From: Actinomycetes bacterium
GTDB lineage: Bacteria; Actinomycetota; Actinomycetes; Streptosporangiales; Streptosporangiaceae
Direction: 5' to 3'
Length of the DNA: 64,000 bases
Assembly: GCA_025964575.1 (NCBI GenBank)
Contig: JAOPYO010000172.1
Location: forward strand, 39,087 to 103,086
The notes under the pieces are model-generated. The model was not told the DNA's origin and did no database searches. It saw only the letters and a list, made by a program, of their open reading frames with translations. The position numbers were made by a program, and so were the translations under genes. Shown one piece after another: positions 45,327 to 54,655 of the stretch; within the stretch, counting starts at the first letter, position 1; each line of letters begins with the position of its first letter.

Positions 45327-45901
45327 ACCGCGCGTTGATCATCGTGGACGTGCAGAATGATTTCTGCGAGGGCGGGTCGCTACCCGTGGGCGGCGGTGCG
45401 CAGGTCGCCACGGCGATCTCGGAGTACGTCGCCAAGCGCCGCGACGACTACGCGCACATCGTGGCCACCCGCGACTTCCATCTCGATCCCGGCGATCACT
45501 TCTCTGCCGAACCCGACTTCGAGCACACCTGGCCGGCGCACTGCGTGATCGGCACCCCGGGTGCGGACTTCCACCCCAATCTGGTGCTGGCGCCCATCGA
45601 GACCGTGTTCAGCAAGGGCCGCGAGGCGGCCGCCTACAGTGGCTTCGAAGGGGCGTCGTCCGACGAGGTTCCGCTGGGCGACTGGCTGCGCGCGCGTGAC
45701 GTGGACGCGGTCGACGTGGTGGGCATCGCCACCGACCACTGCGTACGCGCCACCGCGGTCGACGCGGCCAGGTCCGGCTTCCAGACCAAGATCCTGCTGG
45801 ACCTGACGGCGGGTGTGGCCAGGGAGACCACCGACCGAGCCCTGGACGAGCTCCGCGGCGAGGGCGTCGATCTGTCCGGCGAACCTGTCGTCAGGTCATA
45901 G
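45323..45901 (+). CDS. pncA: Nicotinamidase
   Basis: Hydrolyses nicotinamide to nicotinate for PncB. 192 aa. Catalytic residues: D9 (LIIVDVQNDF), a lysine in FSKGREAAAY and a cysteine in GIATDHCVRATAV. The metal-site region RDFHLDPGDHF has the expected Asp and two His. ATG with AAGGAG upstream. Its start region has been copied upstream as a short leader ORF. Confidence 0.96.
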   Translation: MNRALIIVDVQNDFCEGGSLPVGGGAQVATAISEYVAKRRDDYAHIVATRDFHLDPGDHFSAEPDFEHTWPAHCVIGTPGADFHPNLVLAPIETVFSKGREAAAYSGFEGASSDEVPLGDWLRARDVDAVDVVGIATDHCVRATAVDAARSGFQTKILLDLTAGVARETTDRALDELRGEGVDLSGEPVVRS

Positions 45902-45902
45902 T

Positions 45903-46466
45903 GTGATCAACACGCCGAAAGCGGGTATACAACTGCCCGTGACCGATGCAGAACCGACCACGAAGCCGACCATCATCCTGGTGATGGGCGTCTCCGGCAG
46001 CGGCAAGACCACCATCGGCGCGATGCTGGCCGGCCGGCTGGGCTGGGAGTACGCCGAGGCCGACGACTTCCACCCGGCGTCCAACGTCGAGAAGATGCGG
46101 GCGGGGCATCCCCTCACCGACGAGGACCGGTGGCCCTGGCTGCACAGGATCTCCGACTGGATCGCCGAGCACCTCGCCACCGGTACCCCGGCGGTGGTGA
46201 CCTGCTCGGCGCTCAAGAAGAAGTACCGGGATCTGCTCCGCCGCCCCGAAGTGCGGATCGTCTATCTCGACATCGACCCCGAGGTGCTCACCCGGCGGAT
46301 GGCCGCCCGGCACGGGCACTTCTTCCCGGCCAAGTTGCTGGAGAGCCAGCTCCGCGACCTCGAGCCACCGACGCCGGACGAGGGCGCCCTGTGCGTCCGC
46401 GCCGACGGCCCTGCCGCGGAGATCGTGCAGAAGATCATTAAAGAATTGGGCCTGTACGAGGCCTGA
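45903..46466 (+). CDS. Gluconokinase
   Basis: Phosphorylates gluconate to 6-phosphogluconate. About 187 aa from GTG 45903, or 175 aa from GTG 45939. P-loop GVSGSGKTTIGAMLA, then AEADDFHPASNVEKMRAGHP and TCSALKKKYRDLLR, all typical of the GntK/IdnK family. The first GTG is one base past the pncA stop, so the genes may be co-translated although the functions are unrelated. Confidence 0.92.
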   Translation: MINTPKAGIQLPVTDAEPTTKPTIILVMGVSGSGKTTIGAMLAGRLGWEYAEADDFHPASNVEKMRAGHPLTDEDRWPWLHRISDWIAEHLATGTPAVVTCSALKKKYRDLLRRPEVRIVYLDIDPEVLTRRMAARHGHFFPAKLLESQLRDLEPPTPDEGALCVRADGPAAEIVQKIIKELGLYEA

Positions 46467-46488
46467 CCCTCGTCGGCCCCCGCCCCGT

Positions 46489-48288
46489 TCAGGCTCTCTT
46501 CGCGGCCCAGTCGCGGATCTTGGCGATGCGCTTACGGAGATCATCGCCGGACGCCTGGGCGGCCGGAGGGCCGCCGCAGGTGCGGCGCAGCTCGTTGTGG
46601 ATGACCCCGTGCGGCTGGCCGGTGCGATGGTTCCAGGCACCCACCAGGCCGTTGAGCTCCTTGCGCAGGGCCTGCAGGTCCTCGGAGGCGGTGCGCTCCG
46701 GCTCCGCCCCGGACTCCGCCCGGCGCTTGCGCTGGGCGGCCATCTGCCCGGCCTGCCGCTGACGCAGCAGCTGGGTCACCTGCTCGGGTTCGAGCAGGCC
46801 GGGAATGCCGAGGAACTCCTCCTCCTCGGCCGAGCCGGACGCGGCGTGCGAACCGAACTCGCCGCCGTCATAGAGCACCCGGTCGAACGTGGCGGACGCC
46901 TCGACGGTCTCGAACTCCAGTTCCTCCCCCACATCGGGGTTGTCGCGCTGCCGGTTGGCCTCGGCCAGCAGGTCATCGTCGAGGCCGTCCTCGCGCCGCG
47001 GCCGGTCGAGCACGTGGTCACGCTCGGTCTCCATCTCCGACGCGTGCCCCATCAAGGTCGGCACCGAGGGCAGGAACACCGAGGCGGTCTCGCCGCGCCG
47101 CCGAGATCGGACGAACCGGCCGATCGCCTGGGCGAAGAACAGCGGGGTGGAGGTGCTGGTCGCGTAGACCCCCACCGACAGCCGCGGAATGTCCACGCCC
47201 TCCGAGACCATGCGGACGGCGACCAGCCAACGGTCCTCGGACTCACCGAACTGCTTGATCTTCTTGCTGGCGTTCGGGTCGTCGGAGAGCACGATGGTCG
47301 CGCCCTGCCCGCTCACCCCGCGGATCATTTTGGCGTACGCCCGTGCCGTTTCGTGGTCGGTGGCGATCACCATGCCGCCGGCGTCGGGCACCCCCCGGCG
47401 CACCTCGGTCAGCCGCTTGTCGGCCGCGGAGATCACCTGGCGGATCCAGTCGCCCTTGGGGTCGAGCGCCGCCCGCCAGGCCTGCGAGGTCTGGTCCTGG
47501 GTGAGCGGCTCCCCCAAGGTCGCGGTGATCTCGTCCCCGGCGCGCGTGCGCCACCTCATCTCACCCGCGTACGCAAGGAAGATCACGGGGCGGACGACCC
47601 CGTCCGCCAGCGCCGGGCCATAGCCGTAGGTGAAGTCGGCACGGCTGCGCCGGATCCCGTCGTGGCCCTCTTCGTACTCCACGAACGGGATGGCGTTGAT
47701 GTCGGTCCGGAACGGTGTGCCGCTCAGCCCCAGCCTGCGGGCCGCCGGCTCGAACGCCTCCCGGATCGCGTCCCCCCAGGACAGTCCGTCACCCGCGTGG
47801 TGCACCTCGTCCAGGATCACCAGGGTCTTGCGGGCCTCGGTGCGGTTGCGGTGCAGCATCGGGCGGGCGGCGACCGTGGCATAGGTCACCGCGACCCCGT
47901 GAAAGTCGCTGGCGGTCCGTCCCTGCGAGTTCTGGAACTCAGGGTCGATCTTGATGCCGACCCTGGCGGCCGCCTCGGCCCACTGCCTCTTGAGGTGCTC
48001 GGTCGGGCAGACCACGGTGATCCCGGCGACGATCCGCCGCTCCAGCAACTCTCGGGCGAGCCGCAGGGCGAAGGTCGTCTTGCCGGCGCCCGGTGTGGCG
48101 ACGGCCAGGAAGTCACGTGGCCCGTTCTCCTGGCCAGGGCGGCTGTGCTCACCCGGGGAGCGGCCCCCGGGCCCCTGGAAATACAGCTCCAGAGCCTGCT
48201 GCTGCCAGGCGCGGAGGGAGGGGGCGGTCCCCCACGCGGCCCTTTCGGGGAAGGCGGGGGGCATGCTCGAAGCGGCGAAAGTGCTCAC
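46489..48288 (-). CDS. Superfamily 2 DEAD/DEAH helicase
   Basis: 599 aa. Motif I ATPGAGKTTFALRLA (about 63-77), motif II DEVHH, motif III LSGTPFRTD, and C-terminal RecA domain motifs ATDHETARAYAK and QAIGRFVRSRRRGE. After about 430 comes an acidic segment and then a basic helical tail (LRQRQAGQMAAQRKRRAESG). The layout fits actinobacterial restriction-subunit-like helicases of unknown substrate. No methylase or nuclease partner is adjacent. Confidence 0.92.
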   Translation of the reverse strand: MSTFAASSMPPAFPERAAWGTAPSLRAWQQQALELYFQGPGGRSPGEHSRPGQENGPRDFLAVATPGAGKTTFALRLARELLERRIVAGITVVCPTEHLKRQWAEAAARVGIKIDPEFQNSQGRTASDFHGVAVTYATVAARPMLHRNRTEARKTLVILDEVHHAGDGLSWGDAIREAFEPAARRLGLSGTPFRTDINAIPFVEYEEGHDGIRRSRADFTYGYGPALADGVVRPVIFLAYAGEMRWRTRAGDEITATLGEPLTQDQTSQAWRAALDPKGDWIRQVISAADKRLTEVRRGVPDAGGMVIATDHETARAYAKMIRGVSGQGATIVLSDDPNASKKIKQFGESEDRWLVAVRMVSEGVDIPRLSVGVYATSTSTPLFFAQAIGRFVRSRRRGETASVFLPSVPTLMGHASEMETERDHVLDRPRREDGLDDDLLAEANRQRDNPDVGEELEFETVEASATFDRVLYDGGEFGSHAASGSAEEEEFLGIPGLLEPEQVTQLLRQRQAGQMAAQRKRRAESGAEPERTASEDLQALRKELNGLVGAWNHRTGQPHGVIHNELRRTCGGPPAAQASGDDLRKRIAKIRDWAAKRA

Positions 48289-48468
48289 GGTATTGGAAGG
48301 TTACCGAGCCCCACCGACAAGACGTGCCGACCACACGAGGGTCCACGAAAACCCGTCCGTGCCGTGTTAACGGGAGATGCCCCTCGGATGAGGGTCCCAG
48401 GGCGCCCACCGAAGAGGCGAATATCACACACACGCGCGGCGCGATGGTGGCCGGGCTGACAGGAGCCA

Positions 48469-49452
48469 TCACCTTCTCTGCCTCTGCGTGCGTGCCACGA
48501 GAACAGAGCCCGCGCCATGGGCACGGTAGGCGGCCCAGACCGAACGGATCCGGCGACCCTGGTCGGCCGTGAACTCGTGCATGCAGGCGTCGAAGCCGTA
48601 GTCCATGAAGTTGTGCACCGGGTCGTCGCCAGGCGCCCAGCAGGTGTTCTTGGGCGAGGGGCAACCCTGGGTGGGCAGCGCCTCGTACGGTGTGTCGTCC
48701 ACCGCGTCACCGGGGCTGTCACAGCCGTTCTCGAACGTGTGAAGGAGGCCGAGCCAGTGCCCCACCTCGTGGACCGCCGTATAACCCCGGTTGAAGTGGG
48801 GGTACACCCCGCCCGGGATGCTGCGGTAGTCGATCATTACCCCATCGAGGACGGGCCGCACGCGGTACCACTGCGGAAACGTCGAGACGCCGAGGACGTC
48901 GCTGCCGACCTCCCCGCTGTAGAGGTTGAGCGTGCCGGGACCTCCCCGGCGCAGGGCCGTCTTCAGTGCCGTCTCGTTGCCCCGGGGGTCGGCGAACCAG
49001 TCGGCGTTGTTCGTGACGCCGACATCGACCAGCCGGAACGACACCCCGGTGTCGGCCCCGCCGGTCCGCCCGGAGTACGCCCCGTTGAGGGCGGCGATCT
49101 GCAGATCGACCGCGGCTCTCGACAGCCGCCCCTGATCGCCCGAGGCCAGCACGTGGAAACGCACCGGCACCACGACCGTGCTGGGCAACCGGCTGTCCAG
49201 CCGACGCTCGTCCGACTCGCCGAACCTGTCCTGCAGTGTGTTGTGCAGATCGTCGAGGAGACCCGCCACCTGCGTGTGGGAGAGGGAGTCGCGGTCCCGG
49301 GTGGTCCCCTGGGCGAGCCGGGCGGGGTTCCCTGACGGGAGGTGGCACGCCGACGGGTCCGTCCGCTCGGAGGAGGTGCGGCGCGCGGCGGGCACCGGAC
49401 CGATGATCATGGTCGCTACTCCGAGCATGACAAAAAGACCTCGCCGCCTCAT
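48469..49452 (-). CDS. Secreted M43 zinc metalloprotease
   Basis: 327 aa. Signal peptide at about 1-22 (LFVMLGVATMIIGPVPAA). Catalytic zinc motif HEVGHWLGLLH and the downstream met-turn NFMDYG define the M43 (cytophagalysin/pappalysin-like) family. Cysteines around CDSPGDAVDDTP and TQGCPSPKNTCW probably form disulfides. Likely degrades or processes extracellular proteins. Confidence 0.9.
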   Translation of the reverse strand: MRRRGLFVMLGVATMIIGPVPAARRTSSERTDPSACHLPSGNPARLAQGTTRDRDSLSHTQVAGLLDDLHNTLQDRFGESDERRLDSRLPSTVVVPVRFHVLASGDQGRLSRAAVDLQIAALNGAYSGRTGGADTGVSFRLVDVGVTNNADWFADPRGNETALKTALRRGGPGTLNLYSGEVGSDVLGVSTFPQWYRVRPVLDGVMIDYRSIPGGVYPHFNRGYTAVHEVGHWLGLLHTFENGCDSPGDAVDDTPYEALPTQGCPSPKNTCWAPGDDPVHNFMDYGFDACMHEFTADQGRRIRSVWAAYRAHGAGSVLVARTQRQRR

Positions 49453-49519
49453 GATTCCCCCGAACTCAGACGGCTTGAATGCAGAGCAGCCGCACCGTCA
49501 CCCAGTGTGACCGCCCAGG

Positions 49520-49765
49520 TTATTCCTCGCCGCCGCCCTCGGGCATGCCCTCGAAGATCTCTTTGCACTCCGGACAGACCGGGTACTTCTTCGGGTCACG
49601 GTTCGGTACCCAGACTTTGCCGCACAGCGCGATCACGGGGGTGCCGGTAACCGCACTCTCCGTGATCTTCGCCTTCTTGACGTAGTGCGCGAACCGCTCA
49701 TGGTCGCCGTCGCCATGCGAGAGATCGGGCCGGATATCACTCTCTGGAAGGATCTTGGTGCTCAC
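49520..49765 (-). CDS. DUF3039 protein with putative zinc ribbon
   Basis: 81 aa. DERFAHYVKK-type helix (here DHERFAHYVKKAKI), then GTPVIALCGKVWVPNRDPKK and CPECKEIF. The three cysteines could bind metal. DUF3039 is widespread in actinobacteria with no assigned role. Ten bases separate it from the AlgH-family gene upstream, suggesting one operon. Confidence 0.9.
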   Translation of the reverse strand: MSTKILPESDIRPDLSHGDGDHERFAHYVKKAKITESAVTGTPVIALCGKVWVPNRDPKKYPVCPECKEIFEGMPEGGGEE

Positions 49766-49774
49766 GCCGACAGT

Positions 49775-50368
49775 TTAGTTAAGACTCGGGTCGTCCGGGA
49801 AAGTGGCGACGAAGGCGAGATCGCCGCCCTGCCGGCGCAGCGCCGTCTGCCAGAGGCGCTCGGGGTCTTCGATGAAGGCGTCCTCCGGCACGGCCGGCAC
49901 GACGTACCACGTGCCCTCCTCGATCTCTGACCGAAGCTGGCCACTGTTCCAGCCCGCATAGCCGGCGAAGACCCGGAACTGCACCAGTTCGGCCGCGACC
50001 AGACTCGGTGGAGTGTCCAGATCCACCAGACCCACCCGGGCGACGGCCGGCAGTCCGTCCAGCGCCCGCCAGCCGACCGGTCCGCCCCCACTCGCCCCAC
50101 CGCTCCCGCCAGGTATCCGCGCCAGCGCCAGCGCACTGTCGAGCGCCACCGGACCGCCCTGGAACACGACGGATGGCCCGGTCACCAGCCCTGCCCAAGG
50201 CGGCAGCACCTGATCGACCGGCACCTCGGTGGGACGGTTGAGCACCACACCGATGGTGCCTTCGTGCTCGTCATGCTCCACCAGCAGAACGACGCTCCGC
50301 CGGAAGTTCGGGTCGTCGAGCAGAGGGGTCGCGATCAGGAGGCGACCCACCGCAATGGTGTCGTGCAT
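49775..50368 (-). CDS. YqgE/AlgH family protein
   Basis: About 197 aa from the ATG at 50368 (MHDTIAVGRLLIATPLLDDP); ATG 50380 or 50377 would add four or three residues. Conserved FRRSVVLLVEHDEHEGTIG, VLNRPTE, VFQGGPV and FAGYAGWNSGQLRSEIEEG segments identify the family. Biochemical role unknown. Confidence 0.92.
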   Translation of the reverse strand: MHDTIAVGRLLIATPLLDDPNFRRSVVLLVEHDEHEGTIGVVLNRPTEVPVDQVLPPWAGLVTGPSVVFQGGPVALDSALALARIPGGSGGASGGGPVGWRALDGLPAVARVGLVDLDTPPSLVAAELVQFRVFAGYAGWNSGQLRSEIEEGTWYVVPAVPEDAFIEDPERLWQTALRRQGGDLAFVATFPDDPSLN

Positions 50369-50527
50369 GGATCCCATCATGCGGGTGCCGCCCGTCCAGA
50401 GCCCACTGAGTTATCGCGTTAGGGACTTCTGGCCGCTGGGTAATCGGCAGAATGCGGGCTTAGCCAAAAAATGATCTAGGTTATCCATAAGAACCCATGA
50501 CCGTGATGGGGCCGTCGGGAGGACGCG

Positions 50528-51304
50528 ATGCAGTTGCCGAGGGTCATCATCGCAGCGGTCTTCTTCGTCATCGGGGCGCTGATCGCGATCCCCGCACTGA
50601 CGAACTCCATGTCGTCCTCACGGGCGGCCAGCACCCCGGCTTCGAAAGGCACCGTGACGCCGACGGCCACGACGACGGCCAAGGCCACCGCACACGTCTC
50701 GGCCAAGGCCACCACGACCGCTACCGCTACCGCGAAGGCCTCCTCCCCCAGCAAAACGCCGACCCATAAGGTCACAAACCCCATCCCGAGCCATGTGACC
50801 CCCAAGATCACGATCACGACCAAGCCGCCCACCCTCGTCCCGCTCAAGGCCACCATCACGGCGGTCCGCTGCCCGGCACTGGAGGTCACGGTGAAGGTCA
50901 CCAACAGCGGGATCGTGACCGAGGACTACACGATCGAGCAGGACGGCCAGGTCGCCCTCGCCGACCGTGTCGGCGCCCGGGCCACCCGCAGCAACCCGCT
51001 CACCCTCAAGAAGGGCCAAGCGACCAAGATCGCGGTGACCTGGCGGAACAAATCAATCGAGACCGTCACTCGCACGGCGAACTGCGCGGCCAAGACCCCG
51101 GCACGCAAGAAGCCGGCCACGAACCTGCCCCACACCGGCCCGGAGAGCGCCGGGCTCTACGCCAAGATCGCGACCGGTATCGCGGCGATGATCACCGGTG
51201 TCATCATCTTCTGGTGGGGCGGCATCTGGCCGCGCCGCCGGGAGCACATGTTCGCCGGTGGCCGTAAGACCCTCCGGGACTCCGTCAAGAAGGACTCCGA
51301 GTAG
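50528..51304 (+). CDS. LPXTG-like surface protein
   Basis: 258 aa. N-terminal membrane helix (about 5-24), a long Thr/Ala/Lys spacer (about 35-100), a small beta domain with two cysteines (about 108-185), then NLPHTG followed by a hydrophobic segment (IATGIAAMITGVIIFWWGGI) and a basic tail. LPHTG fits a sortase recognition site, though the tail after the helix is longer than usual. Start ATG, GGGAGGA upstream. Probably exposed on the cell wall. Confidence 0.75.
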   Translation: MQLPRVIIAAVFFVIGALIAIPALTNSMSSSRAASTPASKGTVTPTATTTAKATAHVSAKATTTATATAKASSPSKTPTHKVTNPIPSHVTPKITITTKPPTLVPLKATITAVRCPALEVTVKVTNSGIVTEDYTIEQDGQVALADRVGARATRSNPLTLKKGQATKIAVTWRNKSIETVTRTANCAAKTPARKKPATNLPHTGPESAGLYAKIATGIAAMITGVIIFWWGGIWPRRREHMFAGGRKTLRDSVKKDSE

Positions 51305-51499
51305 GACTCCCGGTGACATGGAGCGGGGTTCAGGAAGGGTCACGACGGCCGGGGCCGCCCCGGACCACCACCGGCCCGGCCACGGTGGTCGGCGGCGCCC
51401 TGGTGTCCTTCTACGCCTTTCCGTGGCCCCGTCTGTGGCCCCGCGGCGGCGGAGCCGTCCCCGCCCGTCGATCAGGATGACCCTCGAAACGTCAGCGCC
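51305..51499. other. Short intergenic region without recognised signal
   Basis: GC-rich gap between convergent genes. A CCACCACCGGCCCGGCC / GGTGGTCGG segment around 51365-51400 can fold back on itself and may act as terminator; arms are imperfect. Confidence 0.35.
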
Positions 51500-52903
51500 T
51501 CAAGCCTCCGTGCGCGGCCTGCCACCCGCGGCCTCGCGCACGGCCTCGGCGACGGCCTTCGTCACGTCGGGGTGGAAGACGCTCGGCACGATGTAGTTGG
51601 GGCCGAGCTCGGCATCGCTCACAATGGCCGACAGCGCCTGGGCGGCGGCCAGTAGCATGCCCGTGGTGATCGTCCGGCTCTGCGCGTCCAGCAGGCCCCG
51701 GAACACCCCCGGGAACGCCAGCACGTTGTTGATCTGGTTCGGGTAGTCGCTGCGCCCGGTCGCGACCACCGCGGCGTGCTCCCGGGCGTCGTCCGGGGAC
51801 ACCTCGGGCTCCGGGTTGGCCAGGGCGAACACGATGGCGTCGTCGTTCATCGTGGCGATGTCATCGCCGGTCAGGATGCCGGGGGCGGACACCCCGATGA
51901 ACACGTCGGCGCCCTTGACCGCGCCCCTCAGGTCCCCGGCGTAGTTCTCGCCGTTGGTGTTCTCGGAGATCCAGCGGAGCGAGTCGTCCAGGTCGTCACG
52001 GCCCCGGTGGACGGCCCCGTGGGCATCACAGACCACGACCTGCACGGCACCCGCGTGCAGCAGCAATCTGAGAATGGCGCTGCCCGCCGCACCGGCGCCG
52101 GCCATGGTGATGCGAACCGAGCCGAGGTCCTTGCCGACGACCCGCAGCGCGTTGGTGAGCGCGGCGCTGACGCAGATCGCGGTGCCGTGCTGGTCGTCGT
52201 GGAAGACCGGGATGTCCAGCAGCTCGCGCAGCCGGGCCTCGACCTCGAAACAGCGCGGTGCGGAGATGTCCTCCAGGTTGATGCCCCCGAAGCCGGGAGC
52301 GATGATCTGTACGGTCCGTACGATCTCGTCGGTGTCCTGGGTGTCCAGGCAGATCGGCCAGGCGTCGATGTCGGCGAACCGCTTGAACAGGGCCGCTTTG
52401 CCCTCCATGACCGGCAGCGCCGCCTCCGGGCCGATGTTGCCGAGGCCGAGCACCGCGGAACCGTCGGTGACCACCGCGACGCTGTTGCGCTTGATGGTCA
52501 GCCGCCGTACGTCCTCGGGGTTGCGGGCGATCGCCAGGGAGACCCGGGCGACACCGGGCGTATAGGCCATGGAGAGCTCGTCGCGGGTCCGCAGCGGCAC
52601 CTTCGACCTCATCTCGATCTTGCCGCCGAGGTGCATGAGGAAGGTCCGGTCACTGACCTTGTGGATCTTAATGTCGTCGATCATCTCGATCGCGCCGACG
52701 ATGGCCTCGGCGTGCTCGGTGTCACGAGTGGCGATGGTCACGTCGATCCGCAGCGACTCGTGCGCGGCGGTGGTGACGTCGAGCGCCGTGACGATCCCCC
52801 CGGCGTTCTCCACGACATGGGTGATCTGGCTCACGGCTTTGCCGCCGGCCGGGACCTCCAACCGGACCGTGATCGAATACGACACGCTTGGCACGCTGGC
52901 CAC
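51500..52903 (-). CDS. NAD-dependent malic enzyme with ACT domain
   Basis: Oxidatively decarboxylates malate to pyruvate. 467 aa from GTG 52903 with GGGAGC upstream. An N-terminal ACT domain (about 8-85; ITHVVENAGGIVTALDVTT) suggests amino-acid or metabolite regulation. The malic domain has SMAYTPGVARVSLAIA, FHDDQHGTAICVSAALTNAL (metal and substrate) and the NAD loop AGAGAAGSAILRLL. The longer frame to 53095 overlaps the upstream gene and is rejected. Confidence 0.93.
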   Translation of the reverse strand: MASVPSVSYSITVRLEVPAGGKAVSQITHVVENAGGIVTALDVTTAAHESLRIDVTIATRDTEHAEAIVGAIEMIDDIKIHKVSDRTFLMHLGGKIEMRSKVPLRTRDELSMAYTPGVARVSLAIARNPEDVRRLTIKRNSVAVVTDGSAVLGLGNIGPEAALPVMEGKAALFKRFADIDAWPICLDTQDTDEIVRTVQIIAPGFGGINLEDISAPRCFEVEARLRELLDIPVFHDDQHGTAICVSAALTNALRVVGKDLGSVRITMAGAGAAGSAILRLLLHAGAVQVVVCDAHGAVHRGRDDLDDSLRWISENTNGENYAGDLRGAVKGADVFIGVSAPGILTGDDIATMNDDAIVFALANPEPEVSPDDAREHAAVVATGRSDYPNQINNVLAFPGVFRGLLDAQSRTITTGMLLAAAQALSAIVSDAELGPNYIVPSVFHPDVTKAVAEAVREAAGGRPRTEA

Positions 52904-52904
52904 G

Positions 52905-53588
52905 TCAACTGCTCCCTGGGATGTCGTTGTCAGTTCGGACCGGCCCCGCTTGCCCCCCACGCGAGCGGGCCGCCAGCACGATGAGGTCGACGCAGGCGCG
53001 CTCCGGGAGCCTCGTGCTGTCGACGACGAGGTCGTACAGCCGCGGGCTGGCGGGGTCGACCCGGTAGAAGTGCTTGACGTATGCAGCGCGGGCACGATCG
53101 TTGTCGTCGAGCATACGCTGTGCGGCCTTTTCCTCGATGCCGAACTCGGCCACCACCTGGGCGAGCCGTCGCTCGCGGGGGCCGTCCAGACGAACGTGCA
53201 GGGCCTGGGGATGGTCCGCCAACACCAGGGCGGCGGCCCTGCCGAGGATCACCCCGCCTTCATCGCGCGCGATCTGGTTGATGACCCGCTCGGTACGGGT
53301 GACGAACTCTTCCTCCGGAACCATCGTCCGGTTGGGCAGATAGACGTCCATGCCGCCGAGCGTGATATTCGGCAGGCGGGCGGCGCCGGCGAGAAGACGC
53401 CCGATCCCGCTCTCGGCTCGATCGTCGTGGATGAGCGCCTCTTCGAGCGAGCAGCCGATCTCCGTCGCGACGGCGTTCGGAATGGCCCGGTCCACGAAGG
53501 GCAGCCCGAGACGTTCGGCTACTGCCGACCCGATCGGGCCGCCGCCCGCGCCGAACGTCGCCGAGATGGTCACCGTGAGCGCCGTCAC
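52905..53588 (-). CDS. Cytidylate kinase-like family protein
   Basis: 227 aa, P-loop kinase fold but with a modified nucleotide loop: SATFGAGGGPIGSAVAERL in place of canonical GxxGxGKS/T, as in the Pfam cytidylate-kinase-like group. LGRAAALVLADHP and RLDGPRERRLAQ follow. The stop lies one base before the malic enzyme GTG, so they are co-translated. Substrate unknown. Confidence 0.82.
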   Translation of the reverse strand: MTALTVTISATFGAGGGPIGSAVAERLGLPFVDRAIPNAVATEIGCSLEEALIHDDRAESGIGRLLAGAARLPNITLGGMDVYLPNRTMVPEEEFVTRTERVINQIARDEGGVILGRAAALVLADHPQALHVRLDGPRERRLAQVVAEFGIEEKAAQRMLDDNDRARAAYVKHFYRVDPASPRLYDLVVDSTRLPERACVDLIVLAARSRGGQAGPVRTDNDIPGSS

Positions 53589-53654
53589 ACCGCAATGATG
53601 CCCGCTCGGCGACGGCTTCCTCGAAAACTTCGATGCGAGCGAGCCGTCCAGCGG

Positions 53655-54590
53655 TCAGAACAGCGCGGACTGCAGGGCACGTCGCCCCTTGGCGATCCGG
53701 GGGTCGTCGGCGGGCAGCACATCGAAGAGCCCCAGCAGATGGGCGCGGGCGGCATCCCGGTCGTCACCGGCCGTTCGGCGTACGGTGGCGACCAGCCGCT
53801 CGAAGGCCGCGTCGATGTCACCGGAGACCATCTCGATGTCCGCGGCCCGCGTCTGTGCAACCGCGTCGTCCGGGTGGTCGGCCGCCTCCCGCAGGACCTG
53901 CTCGGTGTCGTGACCCTGGACCCGCCGGCTCAGCTCGACCAAGGCGAGACCGCGCTTGGCGTAGTCGTCCTGTGGTGCCTTCTCCAGGATCTGGCGGAAG
54001 GCGACCGCGGCGGCGTCCAGATCGCCCTGCGCCAGCGCCGTCTCGGCGGCCTCGTACACCGGGTCCGCCTCTTCGGCGACCGGCTCGCCGGCATCCACAC
54101 CCTGCTCGTCCGCGCCGTCGGGCAGGATGCCCTCTTGGCGGAGCGCATCGAAGAGCTGGTCGATGGCTTGGCGGACCTGGGCCTCCGGTGCCGCGCCGTT
54201 GAGGAACGGCATCAGTTGCCCGGCGACCACGACCGCGACGAACGGGATGCCCCGCACGCCCATCTGCTGCATGTACGCGCCGAGTTGCGGATTCGCCTCG
54301 ATGTCCACCTTGGCGAGGATCCAGCGCCCGCCGGCCTCCCCCGCCAGCTTCTCCAGGATGGGACTGAGCTGCTTGCACGGGCCGCACCATTCGGCCCAGA
54401 AGTCCACCAGCACCGGGACCGTGCGCGACTTCTGGACGACCTCGGTGTTGAAGGTGTCGTCGGTGACGTCCACGACATAGGTGTCGCCGCCATTGGCCGC
54501 GGCCGCCTGGCGTTCCTGCTGCTTCTTGGCGGCGGCCTGCCGGGCGCCGAGGTCGATGGCGCCGTGCAACGAAAAGTCCGGTGAAGGCAT
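53655..54590 (-). CDS. Thioredoxin-TPR co-chaperone (CnoX/YbbN type)
   Basis: 311 aa from ATG 54590. Thioredoxin domain at about 35-145 with intact WAEWCGPCKQ, and a C-terminal TPR-like region (about 180-311; ALAQGDLDAAAVAFRQILEK). This is the architecture of CnoX, which protects substrates and hands them to chaperonins. Here the CxxC is intact, unlike E. coli CnoX. Upstream of the mutase gene's stop by 65 bases in the same direction. Confidence 0.88.
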   Translation of the reverse strand: MPSPDFSLHGAIDLGARQAAAKKQQERQAAAANGGDTYVVDVTDDTFNTEVVQKSRTVPVLVDFWAEWCGPCKQLSPILEKLAGEAGGRWILAKVDIEANPQLGAYMQQMGVRGIPFVAVVVAGQLMPFLNGAAPEAQVRQAIDQLFDALRQEGILPDGADEQGVDAGEPVAEEADPVYEAAETALAQGDLDAAAVAFRQILEKAPQDDYAKRGLALVELSRRVQGHDTEQVLREAADHPDDAVAQTRAADIEMVSGDIDAAFERLVATVRRTAGDDRDAARAHLLGLFDVLPADDPRIAKGRRALQSALF

Positions 54591-54655
54591 ACGTCCATCC
54601 TGCCCCATACCCGCCAGGTTCCGTGCGCCTGTACGCCACCAGCGATCGGACGCCC

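Noticed and set aside
46597..48459. 620-aa plus-strand open frame
   Set aside because: It is antisense to the helicase gene, lacks any recognisable domain and shows the Gly/Arg/Pro-rich composition expected of a shadow frame in high-GC DNA.
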